Positions 52,696 through 60,105 are shown, counted from the stretch's first letter. The stretch is 64,000 nucleotides of DNA from Micavibrio_B sp964399985 (GCA_964399985.1 CAYNRY010000001.1:868001-932000); one strand, 5' to 3'. The notes: generated by a model from the letters alone, not told the origin. Made by a program: numbers and translations.

Positions 52696-53349
52696 TTATT
52701 TCACTCCCGCTTGCTTGGCTTGTTCTTCCAATGTCGTCGGGCCGGTAATGGCCATCGAACATTTTCTGCCTTTCATTGAACCGACCGTCGGCGGACGATC
52801 CTGCGCGAGCGCCAGCAACAATTCTTTTGTATTTTCCGGTGTCAGATCTTCATAGAAATCATCATTGACCTGCATCATCGGCGCATTGACGCAAGCGCCG
52901 AGACATTCGACTTCCATCATCGTGAATTTACCGTCCTTGCTTGTCTCGCCCATATGAATGCCAAGAAATTCTTCGCAGGCATCGACAATCTTACCGGAGC
53001 CGCAAAGTGCGCAAGGTGTCGTCGTACAAACCTGCAATAAATATTTCCCGACGGGCGCCAGATTGTACATCGAATAAAATGTTGCGACTTCATAAACTTT
53101 GATCGGCGGCAAATCTAGAATGCGGGCAATTTCATCCATCGCCGCTCTTGGAATCCATCCGCCGTACGGAGGACTTTCTTTTGCACCATCTTCTGCAACT
53201 TGGCGCTGCGCTAAATCCAGAAGCGGCATCGTCGCCGAGCGCTGCTTGCCTTTCGGGTAGCGGGAAATGATATCCTGAACCATGGCTTCGCTGCGGAAGG
53301 TGAAACTGGCGGGCTGATAGGGAGCGTTGGCGACAAAAGTCTTTTTCAT
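52696..53349 (-). CDS. nuoE: NADH-quinone oxidoreductase subunit E
   Basis: Thioredoxin-fold subunit holding the 2Fe-2S cluster N1a. The 217 residues include the four ligands in CTTTPCALCG and ECLGACVNAP (first Cys pair is CTTTPC), and the family segments YEVATFYSMYNLAPVGKY and KSPPYGGW-like KESPPYGGWIPRAAMDEIA. The C-terminal 50 residues after the cluster domain are longer than in E. coli, as in other alphaproteobacteria. A 70-base gap follows the Nudix gene upstream. Confidence 0.96.
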   Translation of the reverse strand: MKKTFVANAPYQPASFTFRSEAMVQDIISRYPKGKQRSATMPLLDLAQRQVAEDGAKESPPYGGWIPRAAMDEIARILDLPPIKVYEVATFYSMYNLAPVGKYLLQVCTTTPCALCGSGKIVDACEEFLGIHMGETSKDGKFTMMEVECLGACVNAPMMQVNDDFYEDLTPENTKELLLALAQDRPPTVGSMKGRKCSMAITGPTTLEEQAKQAGVK

Positions 53350-53419
53350 GGCAGAATCCGGCTAAGTAATATTGCCGCCAATTTACTCGTATATTAGGGA
53401 AGTTCAAGGGTTTATTAGC

Positions 53420-53989
53420 TTATGACTGCGGGGTATACGCCGGATTATGACTCACTTCACACTGCCTGCGGTTGATCATATTTTGAAATAATGCTTCCGC
53501 ATGATGGATCAAAAATGCCGCAGCTTCTTCGTCAATTCTTGACCCAACTTTAGTTGGAACATCTGATGGTTTTACCCTTTCCATTGAAAGATGACCTTCG
53601 TCATGGCCAGCTTTATTAAAAGGCTCACCTTCATAGTCAACTACAACGTAGATATCCCGCGTACTGCCTTCTGAGGCTTTAGGGACTGGATTTTGCATTG
53701 TTGAAAGATGAATGACATCTTTAACTTTTATGTTTAGCTCTTCATCCGGTTCACGTTTGACAGCGTGGATATGGATTTCCGGATGATCAACACGTCCACC
53801 AGGTATATCATACCATTTTTCAACAGAATCATGCCAAGGATCATCTTGACCGGACGCTTCTAAGGATTTCTTACAAAAACGATGGAATAAAAGAACATTT
53901 CCATCTTTATCAGGGATAATGAAATTTACATTCAAACGTAACTCAGGCCCAAATGACCTATTCGCGCTATTTTTCAAAGACAAAGCCAC
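53420..53989 (-). CDS. Nudix hydrolase inserted between nuoD and nuoE
   Basis: Hydrolase of the Nudix family, which cleaves nucleoside diphosphates linked to another group; the substrate cannot be predicted. The 189 residues carry a Nudix box, GRVDHPEIHIHAVKREPDEE (about residues 68-87), with the spacing G-x5-E-x7-RE-x-x-EE intact, although Pro replaces the usual aliphatic residue after RE. The N-terminal strand NVNFIIPDKDGNVLLFHRF is typical for the fold. The start codon is GTG. It has gaps of 54 bases to nuoD and 70 to nuoE, unlike the tight nuo spacing, which suggests a later insertion. It could clean up damaged NADH or related nucleotides, but that is speculation from position. Confidence 0.85.
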   Translation of the reverse strand: MALSLKNSANRSFGPELRLNVNFIIPDKDGNVLLFHRFCKKSLEASGQDDPWHDSVEKWYDIPGGRVDHPEIHIHAVKREPDEELNIKVKDVIHLSTMQNPVPKASEGSTRDIYVVVDYEGEPFNKAGHDEGHLSMERVKPSDVPTKVGSRIDEEAAAFLIHHAEALFQNMINRRQCEVSHNPAYTPQS

Positions 53990-54043
53990 ACACTCTTTTT
54001 TTATTTATGACAATATGCCAATTTTAGCTTTCATGGTCAAGCT

Positions 54044-55255
54044 TTATCGGTCTATTTCCCCAAAAACGATATCCAGCGAGCCGATAATCGACACCGTATC
54101 AGCCAACAGATGTCCCTTAGACATAAAATCCAGCCCTTGCAAATGAGCAAAGCCCGGCGCGCGGATACGGCAGCGATACGGCTTGTTCGAGCCGTCCGAG
54201 ACCAGATAAACACCGAATTCACCTTTCGGCGCTTCGACGGCCGTATAAGTCTCGCCAGCCGGAACGTGATAACCTTCGGTGAATAATTTGAAATGGTGAA
54301 TCAGCGCCTCCATGGAGCGCTTCATCTCGGCACGCGGCGGCGGCGCGACTTTATAATCGTTGGTCTTGATCGGACCCTCCGGAATTTCACGAATACATTG
54401 CTGCATAATTTTCAATGACTGACGCATTTCCTCGACGCGAACCAGATACCGCGCATAGCAATCGCCTGTTTTGCCGACCGGCACATCGAAATCCATTTGG
54501 CTGTAAACATCGTAAGGCTGCGACTTGCGCAAATCCCATGCGACACCGGAAGCGCGCAGGCACGGTCCTGTGAAACCCCAATCGATTGCCTGCTCTTTAG
54601 AAACGATACCGATATCGACGGTACGTTGTTTAAAGATGCGGTTATTGGACAACAAACCTTCCAGATCGTTCAAAACTTGCGGGAAAGTTTCCGTCCATTC
54701 ATACATATCCTCGAGCAAACCCTTCGGCAGATCCATCGCAACGCCGCCCGGACGGAAATAATTCGCGTGAAGCCTTGCCCCGCAAACTCGATCGTAAAAC
54801 TCCATCCCCTTCTCACGCTCTTCGAAACCCCAAAGCGCCGGTGTAATCGCTCCAACGTCCAATGCATAAGTCGTTATGTTCAGAATGTGATTTAGAATAC
54901 GGGTCAATTCGCAGAACAGAACGCGGATATATTGTGCCCGCATCGGCGGCGTAATGCCTAGCAGCTTCTCTGTCGCGAGCGCAAAAGCATGCTCCTGATT
55001 CATCGGGGCAACGTAATCGAGACGGTCGAAATACGGCAGAGCCTGTAAGTAAGTTTTATACTCAATCAGCTTTTCGGTTCCACGGTGTAGCAACCCGATA
55101 TGCGGATCGGCGCGCTCGACAACCTCGCCGTCGAGTTCCAGCACCAGACGCAACACGCCGTGCGCCGCCGGGTGCTGCGGCCCAAAGTTCATTGTATAAG
55201 GTTTAATCTGCGTTTCTTCGGAGATATCGATCATATTTTGGGCTGCGTTTGTCAT
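54044..55255 (-). CDS. nuoD: NADH-quinone oxidoreductase subunit D
   Basis: The 49-kDa-type subunit lining the quinone-binding site. The 403 residues contain MNFGPQHPAAHGVLRLVLEL (about residues 23-42), HIGLLHRGTEKLIEYKTYLQ, the quinone-site tyrosine region AMNQEHAF-like PMNQEHAFALATEKLLG and the C-terminal RIRAPGFAHLQGLDFM and DIVFGEIDR. It is a separate gene from nuoC. The terminal inverted repeat of the GxxExxY unit begins 12 bases before the nuoD start. Confidence 0.97.
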   Translation of the reverse strand: MTNAAQNMIDISEETQIKPYTMNFGPQHPAAHGVLRLVLELDGEVVERADPHIGLLHRGTEKLIEYKTYLQALPYFDRLDYVAPMNQEHAFALATEKLLGITPPMRAQYIRVLFCELTRILNHILNITTYALDVGAITPALWGFEEREKGMEFYDRVCGARLHANYFRPGGVAMDLPKGLLEDMYEWTETFPQVLNDLEGLLSNNRIFKQRTVDIGIVSKEQAIDWGFTGPCLRASGVAWDLRKSQPYDVYSQMDFDVPVGKTGDCYARYLVRVEEMRQSLKIMQQCIREIPEGPIKTNDYKVAPPPRAEMKRSMEALIHHFKLFTEGYHVPAGETYTAVEAPKGEFGVYLVSDGSNKPYRCRIRAPGFAHLQGLDFMSKGHLLADTVSIIGSLDIVFGEIDR

Positions 55256-55266
55256 TTTATTTTTTC

Positions 55267-55722
55267 ACCACGAAGTTCACGAAGAAGAGGAAGTAGACGC
55301 GAAGCGTTTTAGAGCAGATTTAAAATAAGGCTCATGAAAATTAATTAAAAAACCTGTATTTATTTTTGATAGTTTTAAATAAGTCAGTATTTGAGCCTCA
55401 TGAATAGGCAATATTTTTTCTACACTCTTAACTTCAATCACGATTTTTTTATCAACCACTAAATCAAGTCTTAGTGGCGTATCCAGTTGCTGTCCTTCAT
55501 AAAAAACAGGCAGATGACATTGCCTTTCAAAAGGGATATTTCGCTTTTGAAATTCCATACATAAGGCTTCTTCATACAATTTTTCTAGAAGACCGGCACC
55601 GAAATACTGATGAACTTTGTACGCGGAGTCGACGACTTCGCGGGACAAAGGATCAAAATCAATTTTTTCAACTACCATTCTTCTTCGCGTCTCTTAATTC
55701 TTAACTTCGTGTACTTCGCGGT
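55267..55722. mobile_element. Small unit with terminal inverted repeats carrying the GxxExxY gene
   Basis: ACCACGAAGTTCACGAAG at 55267-55284 matches the reverse complement of 55705-55722 (ACCGCGAAGTACACGAAG) at 16 of 18 positions. A second matched block, AGACGCGAAG, follows in both arms (55295-55304 and within 55681-55690). The arms bracket a single gene whose last codons lie inside the left arm. The whole 456-base unit sits between nuoD and nuoC, which are usually adjacent or fused. No transposase is encoded, so it would have to be mobilised in trans or by recombination; I did not find a target-site duplication. Confidence 0.6.
55277..55678 (-). CDS. GxxExxY family protein (PD-(D/E)XK nuclease fold)
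   Basis: A 133-residue member of the GxxExxY family, named from the motif seen here as GAGLLEKLYEEAL (about residues 27-39). The predicted fold is of the PD-(D/E)XK nuclease superfamily, with an Asp in RLDLVVD and the IEVKS motif (ExK). Function in the cell is unknown for the family. The stop codon and last eight codons (FASTSSSS region) are read from the flanking inverted repeat. It is in the same direction as nuo but separated by 21 bases from nuoD and 53 from nuoC. Members are often found scattered and next to short repeats, consistent with a mobile gene. Confidence 0.87.
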   Translation of the reverse strand: MVVEKIDFDPLSREVVDSAYKVHQYFGAGLLEKLYEEALCMEFQKRNIPFERQCHLPVFYEGQQLDTPLRLDLVVDKKIVIEVKSVEKILPIHEAQILTYLKLSKINTGFLINFHEPYFKSALKRFASTSSSS

Positions 55723-55731
55723 AAATTTCTC

Positions 55732-56406
55732 TTATTCTTTTACGCTTCTATCCGTCGGGACGTAACCGAATTTGGGTTGAACCGCTTTTTCATCGCCCGG
55801 CAATTGAATATCCGTCATACCTTCCCAAGGCGACATGAAATCGAAACGGCGGAAATCCTGCGTGAGTTTAACAGGCTCATACACAACACGCTTCAAATCC
55901 TGATCGTAACGAAGTTCGACATAGCCCGTCAGCGGGAAATCTTTTCGCAAAGGGTGGCCGTCAAAACCATAGTCAGTAAGGATGCGGCGATGGTCCGGAT
56001 TATTGGCGAACATAACACCGTACATATCCCATACCTCGCGTTCAAACCATGTCGCCGCACTGAATAAATTGGAAAGGCTTTCAACCGGCGTATTTTCATC
56101 GGTCGCCAGCTTCACGCGGATGCGCCCGTTATGTTTCATCGATAGAAGTTGATAGACGACCTCGAAACGCTCGGGGCGCTCCGGATAATCAACCGCCGTG
56201 ACATCGATCAATTGAGAAAATTTACAAGTTGCATCATCGCGCAGGAATGTCATGACATCAAGCAGGCTGGATCGGTTGATATAAATTACCAATTCGCCTT
56301 TGATAAGCTCATACGACAAAACTTTTCCGGTATTTTTTTCGAGAATAGACGCGCCGAGCAAAGCAAGCGGATTTGGGACAAAGGCTTCAACAATTTCTTC
56401 GGACAT
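55732..56406 (-). CDS. nuoC: NADH-quinone oxidoreductase subunit C
   Basis: The 30-kDa-type peripheral subunit. The 224 residues contain FSQLIDVTAVDYPERPERF (about residues 62-80), the family signature ATWFEREVWDMYGVMFANNP (about 137-156) and HRRILTDYGFDGHPLRKDFP. It is separate from nuoD, with the GxxExxY unit lying between them. It overlaps nuoB by one base (the nuoB stop shares a base with the nuoC start). Length is normal. Confidence 0.96.
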   Translation of the reverse strand: MSEEIVEAFVPNPLALLGASILEKNTGKVLSYELIKGELVIYINRSSLLDVMTFLRDDATCKFSQLIDVTAVDYPERPERFEVVYQLLSMKHNGRIRVKLATDENTPVESLSNLFSAATWFEREVWDMYGVMFANNPDHRRILTDYGFDGHPLRKDFPLTGYVELRYDQDLKRVVYEPVKLTQDFRRFDFMSPWEGMTDIQLPGDEKAVQPKFGYVPTDRSVKE

Positions 56407-56981
56407 TAGCGAACGATCCTTGTGTCTTCGCGTTTGATTTTACGCTGCAATTGCAGAAGGCCGTAGACAAGAGCTTCTGCCGTGGGCGGACATCCCGGCA
56501 CATAAATATCGACCGGCACGATGCGGTCGCATCCGCGCACGACTGAATAGGAATAGTGGTAGTAACCGCCACCATTCGCGCAGGATCCCATAGAGATAAC
56601 CCAGCGAGGCTCCGGCATCTGGTCGTATACGCGGCGCAGCGCAGGCGCCATTTTATTGCAAAGCGTCCCAGCAACAATCATCACATCGGATTGACGCGGA
56701 GATGGGCGCGGAATAATCCCGAAACGGTCGAGGTCGTAACGCGACATATAGGAGTGAATCATCTCAACCGCGCAGCAGGCAAGACCGAATGTCATCGGCC
56801 ACATTGAGCCCTGACGCGCCCAGTCGAACAGCTTGTCGGCATTGGTCAGCAGAAAGCCTTTTTCCTGAACTTCCTGAGCAAGCCTTGCGACTGATTCATC
56901 CTGCTCACGCGCGGGCATCATCGGCACATTGGTTTTCAGTGACGTTTCAGGAGCGGTTATTACATTACGGTCGTGGGTCAT
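56406..56981 (-). CDS. nuoB: NADH-quinone oxidoreductase subunit B
   Basis: Carries the 4Fe-4S cluster N2, which reduces quinone. The 191 residues have the unusual adjacent cysteines in LACCAVEMIHSYMSRYD (about residue 69), AGTLCNKMAPALRRVYDQM, SMGSCANGGGYYHYSYSVV and VPGCPPTAEALVYGLLQLQ, giving all four ligands. An N-terminal extension of about 40 residues precedes the core. The first 17 bases overlap the end of the 87-residue gene upstream. Confidence 0.97.
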   Translation of the reverse strand: MTHDRNVITAPETSLKTNVPMMPAREQDESVARLAQEVQEKGFLLTNADKLFDWARQGSMWPMTFGLACCAVEMIHSYMSRYDLDRFGIIPRPSPRQSDVMIVAGTLCNKMAPALRRVYDQMPEPRWVISMGSCANGGGYYHYSYSVVRGCDRIVPVDIYVPGCPPTAEALVYGLLQLQRKIKREDTRIVR

Positions 56982-57228
56982 CTGTCCAACTTATTGTGGC
57001 TAAAGTTTCGAAAGCTTCTAATGCTGATTCAGGCTGCTCATACCCTACTGCTTTCAGGGCAGTTATAACATCAACTTTCATGTTATCTTCGAGTATTCTA
57101 GGCTTACTGCTTCCAGTAACATGATAAATAACAGCTCCAACAGAAGGTTTGCGTTCAGGCAATATAGCATCTTTAAAATCGTAAAGTGCCAGCTGAAATT
57201 TCTGAAATAATGAAAGTTGTGTACTCAT
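56965..57228 (-). CDS. Hypothetical protein, 87 residues, between nuoA and nuoB
   Basis: Unrecognised small soluble protein, without signal peptide or membrane segment. It begins MSTQLSLFQKFQLALYDFKD and has an alternating helix/strand pattern, with AVIYHVTGSSKPRILEDN in the middle and an acidic C-terminal half (QPESALEAFETLATISW). It lies 12 bases after nuoA and overlaps the nuoB start by 17 bases, so it is very likely expressed with complex I. The overlap and close spacing support a real gene. No complex I subunit of this kind is known to me. Confidence 0.65.
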   Translation of the reverse strand: MSTQLSLFQKFQLALYDFKDAILPERKPSVGAVIYHVTGSSKPRILEDNMKVDVITALKAVGYEQPESALEAFETLATISWTDDPRP

Positions 57229-57240
57229 ATTTTTTAACTC

Positions 57241-57612
57241 CTATTCCCAATCAAGGGCGCCTTTATTCCATTCATAGACAAGTCCGATGCCGAGAACGCC
57301 AAGGAACACGACCATCGACCAGAAGCCGAACATACCGATATCGGCAAGGCTCACCGCCCAGGGGAATAAAAAAGCGACTTCCAGATCGAAGATGATGAAA
57401 AGAATGGCGACAAGATAAAAACGCACATCGAATTTGGAGCGCGCATCGTCGAATGCATCGAAACCGCATTCATAAGCGGAGAGCTTTTCACTGTCTGGAC
57501 GGCTCTTGCCGAGAAAGATGGATGTCGCCGCCATACCCAAAGCAATCGCCACGGAAATCCCGAGGAAAATTAAAATTGGAAAATAGGCGTGAAGAAAATC
57601 GGTCGGGGCCAT
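57241..57612 (-). CDS. nuoA: NADH-quinone oxidoreductase subunit A
   Basis: Small membrane subunit of complex I with three helices, and the first gene of the operon. The 123 residues contain the family motifs YECGFDAFDDARSKFDVRFY (about residues 47-66, with the loop Cys near the quinone site) and AILFIIFDLEVAFLFPWAV (about 68-86). No clear promoter was identified upstream; the 290 bases before it hold repeats and part of a tRNA duplication. Start position is the ATG with no strong ribosome-binding site. Confidence 0.96.
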   Translation of the reverse strand: MAPTDFLHAYFPILIFLGISVAIALGMAATSIFLGKSRPDSEKLSAYECGFDAFDDARSKFDVRFYLVAILFIIFDLEVAFLFPWAVSLADIGMFGFWSMVVFLGVLGIGLVYEWNKGALDWE

Positions 57613-57708
57613 GCTGCACCAGAATCTTAAGGTAAGTTATTGGCCCTAAAACACCATAAATATTAAAGACTTGCAAGGTTGTATCCTGGATTTTATCCCA
57701 TCCATTTC

Positions 57709-57775
57709 GTCACCCCCGCGGAGGCGGGGGTCCATGGACTTACGCTAGATGGATTCCCGCCTTCGCGGGAATGAC
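57709..57775. repeat. Long palindromic intergenic repeat upstream of nuoA
   Basis: Two 27-base arms (57709-57735 and 57749-57775) are reverse complements with a few mismatches around a 13-base loop. Each arm itself contains a short hairpin (CCCCCGCGGAGGCGGGGG; ATTCCCGCCTTCGCGGGAAT). This type, with GGATTCCCGCC...GGGAATGAC ends, is a well-known class of dispersed bacterial intergenic palindrome. Shorter look-alikes occur at 28078 and 29101. Confidence 0.8.
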
Positions 57776-57796
57776 AGATTGCATTTCGATAATCTA

Positions 57797-57830
57797 GGAA
57801 AAAGTGGCGCGAGTGAAGGGACTTGAACCC
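57797..57830. repeat. Duplicate of tRNA-Asp 3' end (direct repeat copy 1)
   Basis: These 34 bases are identical to 57899-57932, which include the CCA end, acceptor strand and part of the T-arm of the intact tRNA-Asp plus eight flanking bases. The copies are 102 bases apart. The 68 bases between them contain an inverted copy of the T-arm (GGGCTTCAAGTCCC at 57865-57878, 13 of 14 against 57818-57831) and a hairpin GTCCT...AGGAC. The segment does not fold into a complete tRNA, so it is a partial copy, not a gene. Confidence 0.75.
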
Positions 57831-57906
57831 CTGTCCTGCTGCGTAGGACGACTTAAAGACCCGAGGGCTTCAAGTCCCGGCTAATTAAGCTAGAAAAGGG
57901 AAAAAG

Positions 57907-57983
57907 TGGCGCGAGTGAAGGGACTTGAACCCTCGACCTCTTCCGTGACAGGGAAGCGTTCTAACCAACTGAACTACACCCGC
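57907..57983 (-). tRNA. tRNA-Asp (GTC anticodon)
   Basis: On the minus strand a full cloverleaf is visible: acceptor GCGGGTG pairs with CACTCGC, the D-arm is TTCAGTTGGTTAGAA, the anticodon loop CTGTCAC contains GTC, and the T-loop is TTCAAGT. The CCA end is encoded. Length is 77 bases including CCA. Confidence 0.95.
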
Positions 57984-57995
57984 GCGAGCTGTGTG

Positions 57996-58024
57996 TGTTT
58001 ACTCAAATCTTTCTCGTAAATCAA
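57996..58024 (-). promoter_or_regulatory. Candidate promoter of tRNA-Asp
   Basis: On the minus strand TTGATT (58024-58019) and TAAACA (58001-57996) are 17 bases apart, placing the start about six bases before the tRNA. The tRNA-Val gene has a matching arrangement with the same TAAACA box, which supports both. Confidence 0.5.
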
Positions 58025-58136
58025 GAGCTTTGTTAATTTTTTTTACACATGGACTTTTGGCCATGATAATTTATTTTCAATTAATGCTGGATACGCACAC
58101 TTCGTATTATGTATATTAAAACCGAGGAAGGTTATG

Positions 58137-58415
58137 ATGAAAAATTTAATGGCGACATTGCTGTCCCTAATCCTTAGCATTTCCGCTGTTCAAGCCTCTG
58201 AAGCAATCAAAAAGCCCGTAATCAATACTAAGAAAAGCGGCATTTCTCAACCTACGGAAATCAAAACAGAGAAATCCGTGAAAATTGAGAAAAAAGAGCA
58301 GGAAGCCCAGATTATCTCTGATTCTGATAAAGCTAAATTAGAAGATATTTCCCCTGCTGCAGGTCAGAACCAAAGTCCGACCCGCGCGACGGTGTATGAT
58401 CACAACGCCGAATAA
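58137..58415 (+). CDS. Small secreted Lys/Glu-rich protein
   Basis: Unrecognised short protein of about 92 residues. Two ATG codons (58134 and 58137) follow a strong GAGGAAGG ribosome-binding site; the second has the better spacing. It begins with a clear signal peptide (MKNLMATLLSLILSISAVQA, cleaved before SEA). The mature part of about 72 residues is highly charged (KSGISQPTEIKTEKSVKIEK), lacks cysteine and is probably unfolded. Its stop codon directly abuts the stop of the convergent ald gene, with no base between. The signal peptide and ribosome-binding site argue for a real gene. Function cannot be predicted. Confidence 0.7.
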   Translation: MKNLMATLLSLILSISAVQASEAIKKPVINTKKSGISQPTEIKTEKSVKIEKKEQEAQIISDSDKAKLEDISPAAGQNQSPTRATVYDHNAE

Positions 58416-59534
58416 TTAAAAGGCGCAGTTTTTAGCAGATGTAAATTCAAGGCCGAGGCTGTCCGCTACGGCCTTGTTTGTTATCTGCCCTTTGCAGATA
58501 TTCAAACCCTGCATAAATCCGTCATCCGCCTTCAATGCTTCTTTCCACCCCATATCGGCAATCTTCAAAGCATAAGGCAAAACGGCGTGGTTTAGAACAA
58601 CGGCAGATGTTCTCGGCACAGCTCCCGGCATATTGGCGACGCAGTAATGGATGACATCGTCGACAAGATAAACCGGATCGTTATGCGTGGTGGGGCGCGA
58701 AGTTTCGAAACACCCGCCTTGGTCGATGGCGATATCGACCAGAACAGACCCCTGCTTCATGGATTTAAGATGTTCTTTTTTAACGAGTTTTGGGGCTGAC
58801 GCGCCCGGAATGAGAACCGCGCCGATCACGACATCTGCCGTATGCAAAAACCGCTCGATATTGTCGGTATTGGACATGAGCACGCGCGCCTGATTGCCGA
58901 AATAATTATCTAGATAGCGTAACCTCTCCGCATTTTTTTCAAGGATCGTCACCCATGCGCCCATACCGACCGCAATCCGTGCCGCGTTAAAGCCGGATAC
59001 GCCGCCGCCAAGAATAAGAATCTCCGCCGCCGATACACCCGGCGCGCCCGAAATCAAACGGCCAACGCCGCCCATATGTTTCATCAGATAATGCGAGCCG
59101 ATCTGAGCCGACAACCGCCCTGCAACTTCACTCATCGGCGCAAGAAGCGGCAATGATCTGCCATCCTCTCCAACAACCGTTTCATAAGCTATGCAAACCG
59201 CTTTCGATTTCACGAGCGCGTCCGCCTGATCGGGGTCCGCAGCCAGATGAAGATAGGTGAATAAAATCTGGTCTTCGCATAGCATCTTGCATTCTTCTGC
59301 CTGCGGTTCCTTGACCTTGATAATCATATGGGCGTCTTTGAAAATATCGGCAGGGCCCATGGCAATTTCTGCGCCGGCCTTTTTGTAATCGTCATCGGTA
59401 AACCCGATACCCATCCCTGCGCCCGTTTCAACCATGACCTTATGGCCATGCGCGATGACTTCCTTGACGGATGACGGCACAAGCCCGACACGATATTCCT
59501 GTTTCTTGATTTCTTTTGGTACGCCTATGAGCAT
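58416..59534 (-). CDS. ald: Alanine dehydrogenase (Ald)
   Basis: Reversible NAD-dependent deamination of L-alanine to pyruvate and ammonia. From the ATG at 59534, with AGGGAG seven bases before, it has 372 residues, the family length. It begins MLIGVPKEIKKQEYRVGLVP, has the catalytic region FTYLHLAADPDQADAL with His, the Lys of IIKVKEPQ, the NAD-binding motif GGGVSGFNAARIAVGMGA (about residues 175-192), and ENMPGAVP-like VANMPGAVPRTSA. A longer frame to 59612 lacks a ribosome-binding site and would overlap the GAF gene, so it is rejected. Confidence 0.95.
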   Translation of the reverse strand: MLIGVPKEIKKQEYRVGLVPSSVKEVIAHGHKVMVETGAGMGIGFTDDDYKKAGAEIAMGPADIFKDAHMIIKVKEPQAEECKMLCEDQILFTYLHLAADPDQADALVKSKAVCIAYETVVGEDGRSLPLLAPMSEVAGRLSAQIGSHYLMKHMGGVGRLISGAPGVSAAEILILGGGVSGFNAARIAVGMGAWVTILEKNAERLRYLDNYFGNQARVLMSNTDNIERFLHTADVVIGAVLIPGASAPKLVKKEHLKSMKQGSVLVDIAIDQGGCFETSRPTTHNDPVYLVDDVIHYCVANMPGAVPRTSAVVLNHAVLPYALKIADMGWKEALKADDGFMQGLNICKGQITNKAVADSLGLEFTSAKNCAF

Positions 59535-59595
59535 TTTATAACTCCCTGTTATTCGACAAGAGTATATAAAGAATTTTGAGATAGCCAGTATGGAT

Positions 59596-60105
59596 TTATC
59601 CGCGCCGGCCAACTTCAGTGCTCAGCATTAATGCTTTGCCTTCCAAAAAAACAATCTCCTGCTTGGTCCATTTGCGCGGCCTTATATCGACAGCGCAGAC
59701 CGATCCTATCGCCTGCCCGAAGAGGCGCAAAGGCGTGCCCAGATAAGACCCTGCCCCTACTCCGTTTAATCCTTCATGCATGGAGAAAAAAGGATCGGCA
59801 CTCACATCGTCGATCACAAGCAAACCATCTTTTTTTACAACGTATTGGCAAGTGGAATCCGCTATCGGCGTCTCGCGGTTAAGGGCAACATCAAAGGGTA
59901 ATCCACGGCTGCTTTTAAAAAATTGCCTGCCCGGTGCAATCAACGTTACCAGCGACATGGGCACGTCCAGCCGATCGCAAATAGAAGAAGTTACATCGTC
60001 GAATATCTTTTCGTGAGGGCTGTCCATCAAATGAGAGGCACGCAAGGCCCTTAACCTGTCGCGGTCGTTTAAAACGGCATCCAGCTCGGCATCAAATTGC
60101 GGCAT
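59596..60105 (-). CDS. GAF domain protein
   Basis: A 169-residue stand-alone GAF domain, a ligand-sensing fold that binds small molecules, nucleotides or a chromophore. The typical path is seen: RLRALRASHLMDSPHEKIFDDVTSSIC (two segments), VPMSLVTLIAPGRQFFKSSRGL, the ETPIADSTCQYVV segment, LVIDDVSADPFF, and the SYLGTPLRLFGQAIGSVCAVD strand-loop-strand. The start of this type matches GAF domains found in front of signalling enzymes, but no output domain is attached. It is 61 bases upstream of ald, in the same direction. The ligand is unknown. Confidence 0.88.
   Translation of the reverse strand: MPQFDAELDAVLNDRDRLRALRASHLMDSPHEKIFDDVTSSICDRLDVPMSLVTLIAPGRQFFKSSRGLPFDVALNRETPIADSTCQYVVKKDGLLVIDDVSADPFFSMHEGLNGVGAGSYLGTPLRLFGQAIGSVCAVDIRPRKWTKQEIVFLEGKALMLSTEVGRRG

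Noticed and set aside
57808..57899. Possible second tRNA, tmRNA acceptor piece or tRNA-Sec
   Set aside because: Only the 3' T-arm and acceptor strand match a tRNA; no 5' acceptor partner, D-arm or proper anticodon arm can be drawn. It is better explained as a duplicated tRNA-Asp 3' end.
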